Below the pieces are notes generated by a model. That model made no database searches. It was not told where the DNA came from and worked only from the letters and a program-made list of their open reading frames with translations. The position numbers and the translations under genes are program-made. From Streptomyces griseoflavus (GTDB lineage: Bacteria; Actinomycetota; Actinomycetes; Streptomycetales; Streptomycetaceae), in the NCBI RefSeq assembly GCF_014649995.1, contig NZ_BMUC01000018.1:81822-145821 (forward strand): a stretch of 64,000 bases of DNA, written 5' to 3'. Shown piece by piece: positions 45,521 through 54,652 of the stretch (position 1 is its first letter; each line of letters starts with the position of its first letter).

Positions 45521-46420
45521 GATCTCCAGCACCTGGACCGCCCACGGCGTGAAACCGCCGCCCTCCGGATCGGGCTTGTACTGCGCGAACCCGGGCAGCC
45601 CGTTGACCTCCACCGGCACCAGCCGGGAACCCGCGCACGGGGCGCCCAGCGTCGTCATGAAACCCGTTATGTCGTCGGCGCCGGTCAGCCACAGGTCGAA
45701 CGGCGGCATCGTCATGACGGCGTCCTCGTGCAGCAGCGCGGTCAGTGCCGACATGTCGTAACCCTCGAACGCCGTCACATAGCGCTCGAGCAGCTTCCGC
45801 TGCTCCTCGTCGAGCCGGTCGGACACCGACGCCTCGGCGTCCGGCCGACGCCGCTCCGCGAGCGTGGCCCGGGCCCGCTGGAGCGCGCTGTTGACCGACG
45901 CGACCGACGTGCCCAGCAGCTCGGCGACCTCGCTCGCCCTCCACGCCAGCACCTCGCGCAGGATCAGCACCGCCCGCTGTCGGGCCGGCAGCTGCTGGAG
46001 CGCGGCCATGAAGGCGAGCCGCACCGACTCCTTGGCGACGGCCGCCTCCGCCGGGTCGGCGGGCGTGGGCAGCACCCGGGAGTCGGGCATCGGCTCCAGC
46101 CAGGTGCTGTCCGGGCGGGGGACCAGCGCGGCCCGCGCCAGCGGGGTGGACTCCGTCAGGTCCATCGGGCGGGCCCGCTTGTTGCCCGCCGTCAGCATGT
46201 CCAGGCACACGTTGGTCGCGATGCGGTAGAGCCAGGAGCGGAGGCTGGAGCGGCCCTCGAACTTGTCGTAGCTGCGCCAGGCACGGATCATGGTGTCCTG
46301 CACCGCGTCCTCCGCCTCGAAGGACGAGCCGAGCATCCGGTAGCAGTACCCGGTCAGTTCGACCCGGTACTTCTCCAGCGTGGCGTCCAGATCGGTCGTC
46401 GTCGCCGTGCCGTTCGTCAT
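45404..46420 (-). CDS. ECF sigma factor with C-terminal SnoaL-like domain
   Basis: Protein of 338 residues. Region 2 (YCYRMLGSSFEAEDAVQDTM, then IRAWRSYDKFEGRSSLRSWL) and region 4 (LPARQRAVLILREVLAWRAS, VASVNSALQRARATLAERR) are followed by a SnoaL-like domain of about 130 residues (LERYVTAFEGYDMSALTALL, then HEDAVMTMPPFDLWLTG and FHCFLDTARWFPLFGLP). This is the SigG/ECF56-like arrangement, in which the tail controls sigma activity. The ATG has GGGTGGGTGGA upstream. Its 3' end overlaps the convergent STAS gene by 117 bases. Confidence 0.9.
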   Translation of the reverse strand: MTNGTATTTDLDATLEKYRVELTGYCYRMLGSSFEAEDAVQDTMIRAWRSYDKFEGRSSLRSWLYRIATNVCLDMLTAGNKRARPMDLTESTPLARAALVPRPDSTWLEPMPDSRVLPTPADPAEAAVAKESVRLAFMAALQQLPARQRAVLILREVLAWRASEVAELLGTSVASVNSALQRARATLAERRRPDAEASVSDRLDEEQRKLLERYVTAFEGYDMSALTALLHEDAVMTMPPFDLWLTGADDITGFMTTLGAPCAGSRLVPVEVNGLPGFAQYKPDPEGGGFTPWAVQVLEISDGRITGFHCFLDTARWFPLFGLPLHLEAESDEVQQGA

Positions 46421-46547
46421 CGTCCACCCACCCCATGCGGCGTCCCGTGGAGCGCCTTCGCACCCACTCCTCCGGAAGCTACCGCAGCCCACTGACAACG
46501 GCCCGTCGACAGGACGAAGGCGCAGCTCAGACCACCGACGCAGCGGA

Positions 46548-47834
46548 TCAGGCCGGCCGGAGCACGGCCGCGCGCGCCGCGGCGCGCGTCCCGGCCAGGG
46601 TGATCGCCGCGACTCCGGCCACGGCCACCAGCCCGACCGCCACGGTCCCGGCCCAGCCCCCCGCGTGGAACGCCAGCGCCCCCGCCGTGCTCCCCGCACT
46701 CGACCCGACGTAGTACGCGGACTGGTACAGCGCCGCGGCCTGCGCGCGCCCCTCGTCCGCCGTCTTCCCCACCGCCGACGAGGCCACCGCGTGCCCCGCG
46801 AAGAACCCGGCCGTGATCAGCACCAGCCCCAGCAGCACCACCGGCAGCGACCCCGCCAGCGACAGCACCAGCCCCACCGCCGTGGTCCCACCGCCCGCGT
46901 ACAGCGCGCCGCGGCGTCCCAGCCGTCCCACCAGCCGCCCGGCGGCCGAGGCGGACACCGTGCCCACCAGGTACACCAGGAAGACCGACCCGACGACACC
47001 CTGCGGCAGCGAGAACGGCGCCTCCGTCAGCCGGTACCCGATGACCGTGTACACGCCTCCGAACACCGTCATGAACAGCGCGCCGATCGCGAACAGCCGC
47101 CGCAGCAGCGGGTTGGCCAGATGACGGCGGACCGTGCCCGCCAGCACCCGCGGGCGCAGCGAGCCCGGCCGGAAGTGCCGCGGCGCCGGCAGCAGCAGCC
47201 GGAACGCCACCGCGCAGGCCACCGCGATCAGCCCGATCACCCCGACGGCGACCCGCCAGCCCCACTCCTGTGCCACCCAGCCGGTGATCACCCGGCCGCT
47301 CATCCCGCCGACGCTGTTCCCGGCGACGAACAGTCCGATCGCCGTCACCAGCGCCTTCGGCGTGACCTCCTCCGCCAGATAGGCCGTCGCCGACGCGGGC
47401 AGCCCGGCCAGGGCCGCGCCCTGCAGCGCCCGCAGCGCCACCAGCGCGACCAGCGACGGGGCGAACGGCACCAGCAGCCCCACCGTCACCGCGACGGCCA
47501 GCGAGACCGTCATGACGGTACGCCGTCCGAACCGCTCCGACAGGGCGCTCATCGGCAGCACGAACAGCGCCAGACCGCCGGTCGCCGCGGACACCGTCCA
47601 GCTCGCGTCGCTCGCGCTCACGGCGAAGTCGCCGGAGATCAGCGGCAGCAGCGCCTGGGTGGAGTAGAGCAGCGCGAAGGTCGCGACACCGGCGAGGAAC
47701 AGGGCGAGACTCATCCGGCGGTAACCGGGCCCGCCCGGGGACATCCGGGACGCGCGGACGGGCGGCGGGGCGGCGGAGGAAACGGATGCGACGGCGCCCA
47801 CACTGGTGGACGCCCCGGTACTGGCGGGAGTCAT
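46548..47834 (-). CDS. MFS exporter (YnfM/NepI-like)
   Basis: Protein of 428 residues with 12 helices after a 38-residue Ser/Ala/Pro-rich cytoplasmic N-terminus. The loop 2-3 motif is LSERFGRRTVMTVSLAVAVT; ATAYLAEEVTPKALVTAIGL and the repeated GRLVGRLGRRGALYAGGGT confirm the major facilitator fold. Members export sugars, purine nucleosides or drugs; the substrate is not determinable. It is divergent from a LysR gene with only 63 bases between them, so it is probably the regulator's target. Confidence 0.88.
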   Translation of the reverse strand: MTPASTGASTSVGAVASVSSAAPPPVRASRMSPGGPGYRRMSLALFLAGVATFALLYSTQALLPLISGDFAVSASDASWTVSAATGGLALFVLPMSALSERFGRRTVMTVSLAVAVTVGLLVPFAPSLVALVALRALQGAALAGLPASATAYLAEEVTPKALVTAIGLFVAGNSVGGMSGRVITGWVAQEWGWRVAVGVIGLIAVACAVAFRLLLPAPRHFRPGSLRPRVLAGTVRRHLANPLLRRLFAIGALFMTVFGGVYTVIGYRLTEAPFSLPQGVVGSVFLVYLVGTVSASAAGRLVGRLGRRGALYAGGGTTAVGLVLSLAGSLPVVLLGLVLITAGFFAGHAVASSAVGKTADEGRAQAAALYQSAYYVGSSAGSTAGALAFHAGGWAGTVAVGLVAVAGVAAITLAGTRAAARAAVLRPA

Positions 47835-47870
47835 GCCTCGAAGCTACGGACGCCCCCGCTCATCCGTCCA

Positions 47871-47906
47871 ATGCACGGAATCGTCATAATCGTTCCCATG
47901 GTGCAT
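47871..47906. promoter_or_regulatory. LysR-type operator candidate between MFS and LysR genes
   Basis: An imperfect dyad GGAATCGTCATAATCGTTCC sits inside a wider ATGCAC...GTGCAT inverted repeat, immediately upstream of and overlapping the LysR start. This is the position of an autoregulatory site. Confidence 0.4.
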
Positions 47907-48860
47907 CAGCAGAGGTCACGGGGCCGGCTGTCACAGGCCGGTGACACACGAGACACGGAAGAGATGGCGAGGCTGCTCGCCCCCCGCCTCGCCTACTTCG
48001 CCGGCGCGGCCCGCACCGAGCACGTCACCCGCGCGGCCCAGGAGATGCAGGTGCCGCAGTCGACGCTCTCCCGGGCCCTGGTCCGCCTCGAAGAGGACCT
48101 GGGCGTCGACCTGTTCGCCCGCCACGGCCGCACCGTCTCCCTGACCCCCGCGGGCCGCACCTTCCTCGCCTCGGTCGAACGCGCCCTCGCCGAGATCGAG
48201 CGCGCCGCAGAGGACGTGCGCGCCGACGCCGACCCCGCCACCGGCAAGGTCGCCTTCGGGTTCCTGCACACCATGGGCGCCGAGACCGTGCCCGGCCTGC
48301 TGCACGCCTTCCGCGCCGACCATCCGCGCATCCGGTTCAGCCTCGTCCAGAACTACGGCGAGGCCATGCTGGAGGGCCTGCGCGCGGGCGACCTCGACCT
48401 GTGTCTGACCTCCCCGGTGCCCGACGCCCCCGACCTCGTCGCCCGCCGCCTCGACGAGCAGAAACTGCGCCTGGTCGTCCCCGCCGACCACCGCCTCGCC
48501 GGACGCCGCCGCATCCGCCTGGCCGAGGCCGGCGAGGAGAACTTCGTGACCCTGGAACCCGGTTACGGCCTGCGCCGCATCACCGACGACCTCTGCGCGC
48601 AGGCCGGCTTCAAGCCGCGCATCGCCTTCGAGGGCGAGGAGGCCGAGACGCTGCGCGGCCTGGTGGCGGCGGGCCTGGGCGTGGCCCTCCTCCCTCCGCC
48701 CCCCTTCCCCCGGCCCGGAGTCGTGGAACTGACGGTCACGGCTCCCAGGGCCGCCAGGGAGATCGGGGTGGCCTGGCTGGCCGGCCACCCGGACACACCC
48801 CCGGTGGCGGCCTTCAAGAAGTTCCTGCTCTCCAAGCGGGGCACCCTGCTGCCGCACTGA
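47898..48860 (+). CDS. LysR-family transcriptional regulator
   Basis: Protein of 320 residues. The winged helix-turn-helix (about 27-85: LAPRLAYFAGAARTEHVTRA, then QVPQSTLSRALVRLEEDLGV and DLFARHGRTVSLTPAGRTFL) precedes a periplasmic-binding-type effector domain (GKVAFGFLHTMGAETVPGLL, RFSLVQNYGEAMLEGLRAGD). It normally controls the divergent gene, here the MFS exporter. ATG 47898 is chosen; an ATG nine codons earlier is in frame. It ends 15 bases from the convergent hydrolase gene. Confidence 0.9.
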   Translation: MVHQQRSRGRLSQAGDTRDTEEMARLLAPRLAYFAGAARTEHVTRAAQEMQVPQSTLSRALVRLEEDLGVDLFARHGRTVSLTPAGRTFLASVERALAEIERAAEDVRADADPATGKVAFGFLHTMGAETVPGLLHAFRADHPRIRFSLVQNYGEAMLEGLRAGDLDLCLTSPVPDAPDLVARRLDEQKLRLVVPADHRLAGRRRIRLAEAGEENFVTLEPGYGLRRITDDLCAQAGFKPRIAFEGEEAETLRGLVAAGLGVALLPPPPFPRPGVVELTVTAPRAAREIGVAWLAGHPDTPPVAAFKKFLLSKRGTLLPH

Positions 48861-48875
48861 GGCGGGCCCGGCGCC

Positions 48876-49637
48876 CTACCGCCGTAACGACTTCCCGAAC
48901 CCCGCGGCGAGCGGCATCCGCAGTCCCAGCGGCGGGGGCGCGGCCAAGGCGTCCCGCACGGGCCGCGAGAACGCCTGCCCGAACAGCACCCCCATCACGA
49001 AGTCCTCCGCCAGCGCCAGTACCTCGTCCCGGTACTGGCTCAGCCCGTGTCCGTCGGCGTGGACCTCGAACCGGCACACCTCCCGGTTCGCCTTCTTCGC
49101 CCGCGCCGCCAGCCGGAACGACAACTCCGGGTCGGTCCGGGCGTCGTGGGTGCCGTGCACGATCATCACGTGCCGGCCGGCGAGCTGTTTCACCGGTTCG
49201 GGTGGTGCCGCGACGTCCTCCTCCGGCAGCCAGGGAGCGAGGGCCAGCACGGAGTTGACGGCCTCGTGACCGCCCGCGCGGAGCGCGGCCCGGCCGCCCA
49301 TGCCGAGGCCGGCCAGGCAGACGGGGACGTCGCCGTAGCGCCGTACGGCCTCGTCGGCGGCCCAGGCGGCGTCGTGCGCGAGACGCGCCTCGCTGCCGTT
49401 CCAGCCCCGGTAGCGGTAGTGCACGACATGGGTGGCGAGGCTCCGGTCGCGTCCCGCGCGGGAGAGACGGCGGCCGAGACCCCGTACGGACGCGGCCGCC
49501 ACCATGGGGGACGGTCTGCGGCCGGAGACCTCCTCGCCGCCCGGGAGCAGCAGCACCACCCCGTTCACCGCCGTCGGCTCCGGGCCGAGCGCCCGCCCCA
49601 GCCGGGCCGTGCGGACCGGCGTCGCTTGCTGTGCCAT
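48876..49637 (-). CDS. alpha/beta-hydrolase-fold protein with altered nucleophile elbow
   Basis: Protein of 253 residues. NGVVLLLPGGEEVSGRR, HVVHYRYRGWNG, then RHVMIVHGTHDARTDPELS with an Asp candidate and HADGHGLSQYRDEVLALAED with a His candidate follow the dienelactone-hydrolase plan. The nucleophile elbow, normally G-x-(S/C)-x-G, reads GLGMGG, so the catalytic Ser or Cys is replaced by Gly. It may bind rather than cleave, or use other residues. No signal peptide. The minus-strand promoter must lie in the 112 bases shared with the add promoter. Confidence 0.8.
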   Translation of the reverse strand: MAQQATPVRTARLGRALGPEPTAVNGVVLLLPGGEEVSGRRPSPMVAAASVRGLGRRLSRAGRDRSLATHVVHYRYRGWNGSEARLAHDAAWAADEAVRRYGDVPVCLAGLGMGGRAALRAGGHEAVNSVLALAPWLPEEDVAAPPEPVKQLAGRHVMIVHGTHDARTDPELSFRLAARAKKANREVCRFEVHADGHGLSQYRDEVLALAEDFVMGVLFGQAFSRPVRDALAAPPPLGLRMPLAAGFGKSLRR

Positions 49638-49720
49638 GACAGAACATTCTCAGAAGGGGTGGTGTACCCGACCCGTCCGTGCGGTCACCGTTACGTATCG
49701 ACGCACGCGTCCACCGGTGA

Positions 49721-49734
49721 TCTACGCGCGTAGG
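49721..49734 (+). promoter_or_regulatory. nucleoside-regulon operator, add promoter
   Basis: TCTACGCGCGTAGG, followed after three bases by the -10 box TAGGGT (49738-49743). Only six bases separate the -10 from ATG 49750, so the transcript is probably leaderless and the operator covers the -35/-10 spacer. Confidence 0.8.
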
Positions 49735-49749
49735 AGTTAGGGTGCGGCC

Positions 49750-50907
49750 ATGACCAGCCAGACCATCGCGAACACCCCGACGCCGGACCAGATCCGCCGG
49801 GCGCCCAAGGTTCTGCTGCACGACCACCTCGACGGCGGCCTGCGCCCGGGCACCGTCGTGGACCTGGCCCGGGAGACCGGCTACACCAACCTCCCCGCGA
49901 CCGATCCCGACAAGCTCGCCCTCTGGTTCCACCAGGCCGCCGACTCGGGTTCCCTGGAGCGGTACCTGGAGACCTTCTCGCACACCGTCGGCGTCATGCA
50001 GACCCGCGACGCCCTCGTCCGGGTCGCCGCCGAGTGTGCGGAGAACCTCGCCGAGGACGGTGTCGTCTATGCCGAGGTGCGCTACGCGCCCGAGCAGCAC
50101 CTCGAAGGCGGGCTCACCCTGGAGGAGGTCGTCGAGGCGGTCGGCGAGGGCTTCCGGCAGGGGGAGCGGCGCGCGCGGGAGAACGGCCGGCGCATCCGCG
50201 TCGGGGCCCTGCTCACCGCGATGCGGCACGCCGCCCGCGCCCTGGAGATCGCCGAGCTCGCCAACCGCTACCGGGACCGCGGTGTCGTCGGCTTCGACAT
50301 CGCGGGCGCCGAGGCCGGCTACCCGCCCACCCGGCACCTCGACGCCTTCGAGTACCTGAAGCGGGAGAACAACCACTTCACCATCCACGCCGGCGAGGCG
50401 TTCGGCCTGCCGTCCATCTGGCAGGCGCTGCAGTGGTGCGGCGCCGACCGGCTCGGGCACGGGGTCCGCATCATCGACGACATCCACGTCCGCGACGACG
50501 GCACCGTCGAGCTGGGCCGGCTGGCCGCCTACGTACGGGACAAGCGCATCCCGCTGGAACTGTGCCCGAGCTCCAACCTCCAGACCGGTGCGGCGGCCTC
50601 CTACGCCGAACACCCCATCGGTCTGCTGCGCCGGCTGCACTTCCGGACCACCGTGAACACCGACAACCGCCTCATGTCCCACACCAGCATGAGCCGGGAA
50701 TTCGAGCACCTGGTCGAGGCTTTCGGTTACACGCTCGACGACATGCAGTGGTTCTCCGTCAATGCGATGAAATCAGCGTTCATTCCTTTCGATGAACGAC
50801 TGGCCATGATCAATGACGTCGTCAAGCCCGGATACGCCGAGCTGAAATCCGAATGGCTGTTCCGGCAGACCCCTTCCACCAGCGGTTCCGTGACGCCGGA
50901 AGGCTGA
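49750..50907 (+). CDS. add: adenosine deaminase
   Basis: Protein of 385 residues. The zinc motif is [19 protein letters not shown] near residue 24. [17 protein letters not shown] carries the HAGE motif, [12 protein letters not shown] follows, [14 protein letters not shown] is next, and the last metal motif reads [14 protein letters not shown] (NTDDP in most homologues). It deaminates adenosine and deoxyadenosine to inosine and deoxyinosine in purine salvage. No ribosome-binding site precedes the ATG, in line with a leaderless mRNA. The upstream palindrome places it in the same regulon as the transporter and deoC. Confidence 0.95.
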   Translation: MTSQTIANTPTPDQIRRAPKVLLHDHLDGGLRPGTVVDLARETGYTNLPATDPDKLALWFHQAADSGSLERYLETFSHTVGVMQTRDALVRVAAECAENLAEDGVVYAEVRYAPEQHLEGGLTLEEVVEAVGEGFRQGERRARENGRRIRVGALLTAMRHAARALEIAELANRYRDRGVVGFDIAGAEAGYPPTRHLDAFEYLKRENNHFTIHAGEAFGLPSIWQALQWCGADRLGHGVRIIDDIHVRDDGTVELGRLAAYVRDKRIPLELCPSSNLQTGAAASYAEHPIGLLRRLHFRTTVNTDNRLMSHTSMSREFEHLVEAFGYTLDDMQWFSVNAMKSAFIPFDERLAMINDVVKPGYAELKSEWLFRQTPSTSGSVTPEG

Positions 50908-51046
50908 GTGCCGCGTCTTCGGGAAACGCGGACACGAGCGACGTTCACCATCCGTCCGCATTTCGATGTTTGCGGCGGGCGGTGCCGCGTGTTTACGGTC
51001 GCAGCACCGCTCACATCCCCGTATCCCATTTCGAGGACGCACTTAC

Positions 51047-51394
51047 ATGAAGCAGTCTGCTGCCAAGACCCTCGGTGTCGCCGCTCTCGGTGCCGCCTTC
51101 GCCGCCGCCGGAGCGGGAGCCGCCAACGCGGCCCCGGCCGCCCCGGACGCCGCCCAGGCGCTGGACACCGTCACGCAGGCCGTCCCCGCGGAGCGGGTCT
51201 CCGGCGCGGTGCCGGGCTCGGCCGACGCGCTGGCGAAGGGCCAGGACCTGGCCGGCACCGGCATGGCGGCCGTCCAGCCGGTGGCCCGGAAGGCGGGACC
51301 CGGCCTTCCGGGCACCTCCCTCCTCGGCGGTCTGCCGCTGGGCGAGGTGCCCACCAAGGGCCTCAACGTCAACGGTGTCCCGCTCGGCGGCTGA
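51047..51394 (+). CDS. small secreted protein of unknown function
   Basis: Protein of 115 residues. The signal peptide is MKQSAAKTLGVAALGAAFAA then AGAGAANA, cleaved before APAAPD. The mature part is Ala/Gly/Pro/Val rich, without Cys, and ends GLNVNGVPLGG. Similar short proteins are common in Streptomyces and are sometimes labelled ATP-binding without visible support; I do not assign a function. GAGGACG precedes the ATG. A strong palindromic terminator follows. Confidence 0.7.
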   Translation: MKQSAAKTLGVAALGAAFAAAGAGAANAAPAAPDAAQALDTVTQAVPAERVSGAVPGSADALAKGQDLAGTGMAAVQPVARKAGPGLPGTSLLGGLPLGEVPTKGLNVNGVPLGG

Positions 51395-51407
51395 TCCCGC
51401 GGAAACG

Positions 51408-51447
51408 GCCGATGGGGCGCACCCGGATCCGGGTGCGCCCCATCGGC
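51408..51447. terminator. 40-bp perfect palindrome, bidirectional terminator
   Basis: A 20-base arm (GCCGATGGGGCGCACCCGGA) is followed directly by its exact complement, between the convergent stops at 51394 and 51476. Confidence 0.85.
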
Positions 51448-51475
51448 GTACGCGCGGGGAGACGGCGCCGGGGCG

Positions 51476-51676
51476 CTACCAGGCGGTGCGGGCCTTGTCC
51501 TCCGAGGGCAACAGGATCCACAGCGCGATGTAGAGCAGGAACTGCGGTCCCGGAAGCAGACACGACGCCAGGAAGATCACCCGCATCGTGGTCGTGGAGG
51601 TGCCGAAACGGCGGGCCAGCGCGGCGCACACTCCGCCGATCATCCGGTCGTTGGTGGGGCGGGCGAGGCGGCTCAT
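51476..51676 (-). CDS. PspC-domain membrane protein
   Basis: Protein of 66 residues: RLARPTNDRMIGGVCAALAR, then RRFGTSTTTMRVIFLASCLL and PGPQFLLYIALWILLPSED. This is the PspC domain (cytoplasmic helix, one membrane helix). In other bacteria PspC senses envelope stress; in Streptomyces short PspC proteins are common and unlinked to pspA, as here. ATG 51676 with AGGAGCCC upstream. Confidence 0.85.
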   Translation of the reverse strand: MSRLARPTNDRMIGGVCAALARRFGTSTTTMRVIFLASCLLPGPQFLLYIALWILLPSEDKARTAW

Positions 51677-51735
51677 CACGGGCTCCTTCGTCAGCGGGGA
51701 GGCCTCCCTCGGTGGCTGCCTCCATGCCCTCCACG

Positions 51736-52308
51736 TTACGGAGACGACGGGGGAAACGCGTCGCTCCAGGGAGCGAGGCCGACCCTGGGAATCGTCGGGG
51801 TCCGCCCCTGAGCCGCCTCCTCCGGGAGGAGGGCCGTGTCGCCGGCCCCGCGGCGCAGCCAGGCGCGCCCCGCGGGCACCACGGCCGCGTGCGCGAGCGC
51901 CGCGCCGGCCGTGTTCAGCAGCAGCGAGTCGATGTCCACCACCTGGCCCGGCACGACCGTCTGCAGCAGTTCGACGGCCAGCGAGACCAGGGCGGTCGCG
52001 GTCATGGTGCGGATCAGCGAACCCAGCCGGGACACCGCCAGCCGGCCCCCGGCCATCGGCAGCAGCACGCCCAGCGGCGCCAGCAACGCCATCGCCCCGA
52101 CGGTCCGGCGCAGTCCCGTCGTCCACCCCAGCGCGAAGTCGCCCCGGATGCCGTCGAAGGGCCGGAGATTGGCGGGCATCACCCAGGGCACGTCCAGCGG
52201 GCGCAGCGTGTACCAGGCGACGAACGCGAGATACGCGGCCAGGAGGAGCCCTCCGGTCACACGGACACGGGATGCGGCGATGCCGCCGATGAAGCCTTGA
52301 CGCTGCAC
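51736..52308 (-). CDS. VanZ-family membrane protein
   Basis: Protein of 190 residues with four to five helices: GLLLAAYLAFVAWYTLRPLD, then LALGWTTGLRRTVGAMALLA-like and TATALVSLAVELLQTVVPGQ with VVDIDSLLLNTAGAALAHA, the VanZ signature region. In Enterococcus VanZ gives teicoplanin resistance by an unknown route; other members have no known role. GTG 52308 chosen; TTG 52317 would add three residues. Confidence 0.8.
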   Translation of the reverse strand: MQRQGFIGGIAASRVRVTGGLLLAAYLAFVAWYTLRPLDVPWVMPANLRPFDGIRGDFALGWTTGLRRTVGAMALLAPLGVLLPMAGGRLAVSRLGSLIRTMTATALVSLAVELLQTVVPGQVVDIDSLLLNTAGAALAHAAVVPAGRAWLRRGAGDTALLPEEAAQGRTPTIPRVGLAPWSDAFPPSSP

Positions 52309-52382
52309 GAACCCCAAGACGCGGCGTCCGGCACGATCGGTTCCGGCATGTCACCCGTTCCCCACATGAGGCGCGCACCACA

Positions 52383-52404
52383 GTCCCGGCACGAGGGCCG
52401 GGAC
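52383..52404 (-). terminator. terminator of the afsQ operon
   Basis: GTCCCGGC pairs with GCCGGGAC around a six-base loop, 18 bases past the lipoprotein stop on the minus strand. Confidence 0.6.
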
Positions 52405-52421
52405 CCGGTGACGCGGCGGGG

Positions 52422-53045
52422 TCAGCTGCCGGTGGCTTCCGTGGAGGGGGGCTCCGCGTCACCCGGATGCGAGCGGACCTCGTCCGTGCACGCGTAGCGG
52501 CGCGGCGGGCCGTCCTCCGGGCCGCCCAGGATCACCGAGCCGTCCCCCTCGGCCGCCGCCGAGTCGGAGAAGGTGCACACGACCTGCGCCAGCCCGGTGG
52601 GCGACAGGCTCCCCGGCGCGACGCTCAGCCGCAGGGTGTCCTCCGGGTCACCGGGCCGCGGACCCGCCACCGTCGTGCCGGCCCGCACCCGGGTGGTGTA
52701 CCCGGCCTCCCGCTCGGCGCCCGACGGCTGCTTCGACACCTCGTCGAGCAGCCCCTGCGCCACCAGCACCCGCCGGGCGTCCGCGGCCCCGTCCGGCACC
52801 CGGACCGTACGGTCCACGGCCACCAGCGACGATCCGCACAACAGGAACACCCGCATGGGCAGTTCCCGCCCGGCCTGCGTCGACACCTCCGGCTCGGCCA
52901 GCGAGCAGCGCACCCGTGAGGGCGCCGGGCCGAAGTCGGTCGGCACCTCCGTGGCCCGGATGCCGCACCCGGCCAGCAGCGTCCCGAGCGCCACCAGCGC
53001 CGGCAGTCCCCGCGCGCCGCGCACGGCCCCACGTCGTCCGTTCAT
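52422..53045 (-). CDS. AfsQ-linked lipoprotein
   Basis: Protein of 207 residues. The signal peptide LPALVALGTLLAGC has a clear lipobox, giving a mature lipoprotein of about 180 residues (VFLLCGSSLVAVDRTVRVPD, then LAQVVCTFSDSAAAEGDG and PPRRYACTDEVRSHP). It is co-transcribed with afsQ1-afsQ2 (its ATG overlaps the afsQ2 stop by one base), so it probably modulates signal reception by the kinase outside the membrane. The S. coelicolor counterpart occupies the same place. Mechanism unknown. Confidence 0.82.
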   Translation of the reverse strand: MNGRRGAVRGARGLPALVALGTLLAGCGIRATEVPTDFGPAPSRVRCSLAEPEVSTQAGRELPMRVFLLCGSSLVAVDRTVRVPDGAADARRVLVAQGLLDEVSKQPSGAEREAGYTTRVRAGTTVAGPRPGDPEDTLRLSVAPGSLSPTGLAQVVCTFSDSAAAEGDGSVILGGPEDGPPRRYACTDEVRSHPGDAEPPSTEATGS

Positions 53046-54652
53046 CAGGCGTCCCCCTCGGCGCCTTCGTCACCGGCGTCACCGGTCGGGTCCTCGCTGC
53101 TGCGCGCGGACACGTCCCGCGGCAGCCGCAGCGTGAACACGGCGCCGCCCTCGGGAGAGTTGGCCGCCGTGATCTCGCCGCCGTGGATGTGCGCGTTCTC
53201 CAGCGCGATGGACAGTCCCAGACCGCTGCCCTCCGAACGCGGCCGGGAGGCGCTGGCCTTGTAGAAGCGGTCGAAGACGTGCGGCAGGACCTCTTCGGGG
53301 ATGCCCGGCCCGTGGTCGCGCACCTCGATGACCACCGTCCCGCCGTCGCCGGCGCCCTCGCCGTCCTCCCCGGGGTCCTCCCGCACCGCCACCCGCACCG
53401 GCGAACCGCCGTGCTTGAGCGCGTTGCCGATGAGGTTGGCCAGGATCACGTCCAGCCGTCGCGGGTCGATCCGCGCGTGGATGCCCCGCTCGGCGTCCAG
53501 GTCGACCGCGTCCAGCCAGGCGCGCGCGTCGATGCAGGCGGTGATCTGGTCGGCCACGTCGACGTCGTCGAGGACCAGACGGGCGGTGCCCGCGTCGAAG
53601 CGGGTCACCTCCATGAGGTTCTCCACCAGGTCGTTCAGCCGCCGCGTCTCGCTCACCACCAGCCGCACCGCCGGCTCGATCATCGGGTCGATGCCGCCGC
53701 CCTCGAACTCGAGCTCCTCCTCCAGGACCTCCGTCACCGCCGTGATCGCGGTCAGCGGCGTCCGCAGTTCATGGCTCATGTCCGCCACGAAACGGCGCGA
53801 CGCCTCGTCCCGGGCGGCCATGTCGGCCACCCGCTTCTCCAGCGCCTCGGCCGCCTTGTTGAACGTGTGGGACAGGTCGGCGAGCTCATCCGTACCGGAC
53901 ACCCGCAGCCGGGTGTCCAGCTTGCCCTCGCCGAGCCGCCGCGCGGCGACGCCCAGCCGCTGCACCGGCTTCAGCACGGTCGTCGCGGCGGCGTGGGCGA
54001 GCAGCGCGGAACCTATCAGCGCGAGCGCGGTCGCGATCCCCAGCGACCAGGCCAGCGAGTTGAGGTCCTTGGCCTCCGGCTCCAGCGACTTCAGCATGTA
54101 GCCGGTCGGCCCGCCGCCGATCACCCGCGTCCCGGCCACCAGGTACGGCGTGTCCTCGTCCACCGTCCGCAGCCAGTACATGTGGTGCGGGTACTTGTTG
54201 GTCGACGTGATCTTCTGCCGCTCGGTCACCGCGTCCCGCAGCGACACCGGTACGTCCTGCAGCGAGAAGCCGTTCAGTCCGCCCGAACTGCCGTACACCG
54301 TCCGCCCGTCGGGGTCCGTCGCGACCAGCAGCACGGTGAACCGCTGACTGCTGTTCGCCATCTGCCCGGCCGCGCGCTGCAGTTCGTCCTGCGTCGGGTG
54401 CTGGGGCAGGGCGCCCGCCCGGTTCTGCATCTCCCGCTCGAAGTCGCGCAGCACCGCGTCCTGCGTGCGGGTCAGCACGGACTCACGGTTCAGCCAGTAG
54501 GCGATCCCGGACGCGGACACCGCCGCGGTGAGCGCGACCAGCCCGAAGACCACGACCAGCCGCAGCCGCAGGCTGGTGAACCGCAGCCGTGACCAGACTC
54601 CCTTGCGCGCCGCGGACCAGCCGCGGGCCCCCCCTTGGTGCTCGTGCGTCAC
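53045..54652 (-). CDS. afsQ2: sensor histidine kinase AfsQ2
   Basis: Protein of 535 residues. First membrane helix about 28-50, extracytoplasmic domain to about 200, second helix about 205-228, HAMP, then the phosphoacceptor His in FVADMSHELRTPLTAITAV, N box ANLIGNALKHGG, and DHGPGIPEEVLPHVFDRFYK with GSGLGLSIALENAHIHGGEI. The GTG start overlaps the afsQ1 stop by four bases (GTGA). Identity rests on the conserved arrangement: response regulator, kinase, lipoprotein, with a divergent sigma gene. In S. coelicolor this system senses nitrogen-rich conditions (glutamate) and controls antibiotic production. Confidence 0.92.
   Translation of the reverse strand: MTHEHQGGARGWSAARKGVWSRLRFTSLRLRLVVVFGLVALTAAVSASGIAYWLNRESVLTRTQDAVLRDFEREMQNRAGALPQHPTQDELQRAAGQMANSSQRFTVLLVATDPDGRTVYGSSGGLNGFSLQDVPVSLRDAVTERQKITSTNKYPHHMYWLRTVDEDTPYLVAGTRVIGGGPTGYMLKSLEPEAKDLNSLAWSLGIATALALIGSALLAHAAATTVLKPVQRLGVAARRLGEGKLDTRLRVSGTDELADLSHTFNKAAEALEKRVADMAARDEASRRFVADMSHELRTPLTAITAVTEVLEEELEFEGGGIDPMIEPAVRLVVSETRRLNDLVENLMEVTRFDAGTARLVLDDVDVADQITACIDARAWLDAVDLDAERGIHARIDPRRLDVILANLIGNALKHGGSPVRVAVREDPGEDGEGAGDGGTVVIEVRDHGPGIPEEVLPHVFDRFYKASASRPRSEGSGLGLSIALENAHIHGGEITAANSPEGGAVFTLRLPRDVSARSSEDPTGDAGDEGAEGDA

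Noticed and set aside
46380-47897. Arg/Gln/His-rich extension upstream of the LysR gene
   Set aside because: It is the antisense shadow of the MFS gene; the LysR domain begins at 47898.
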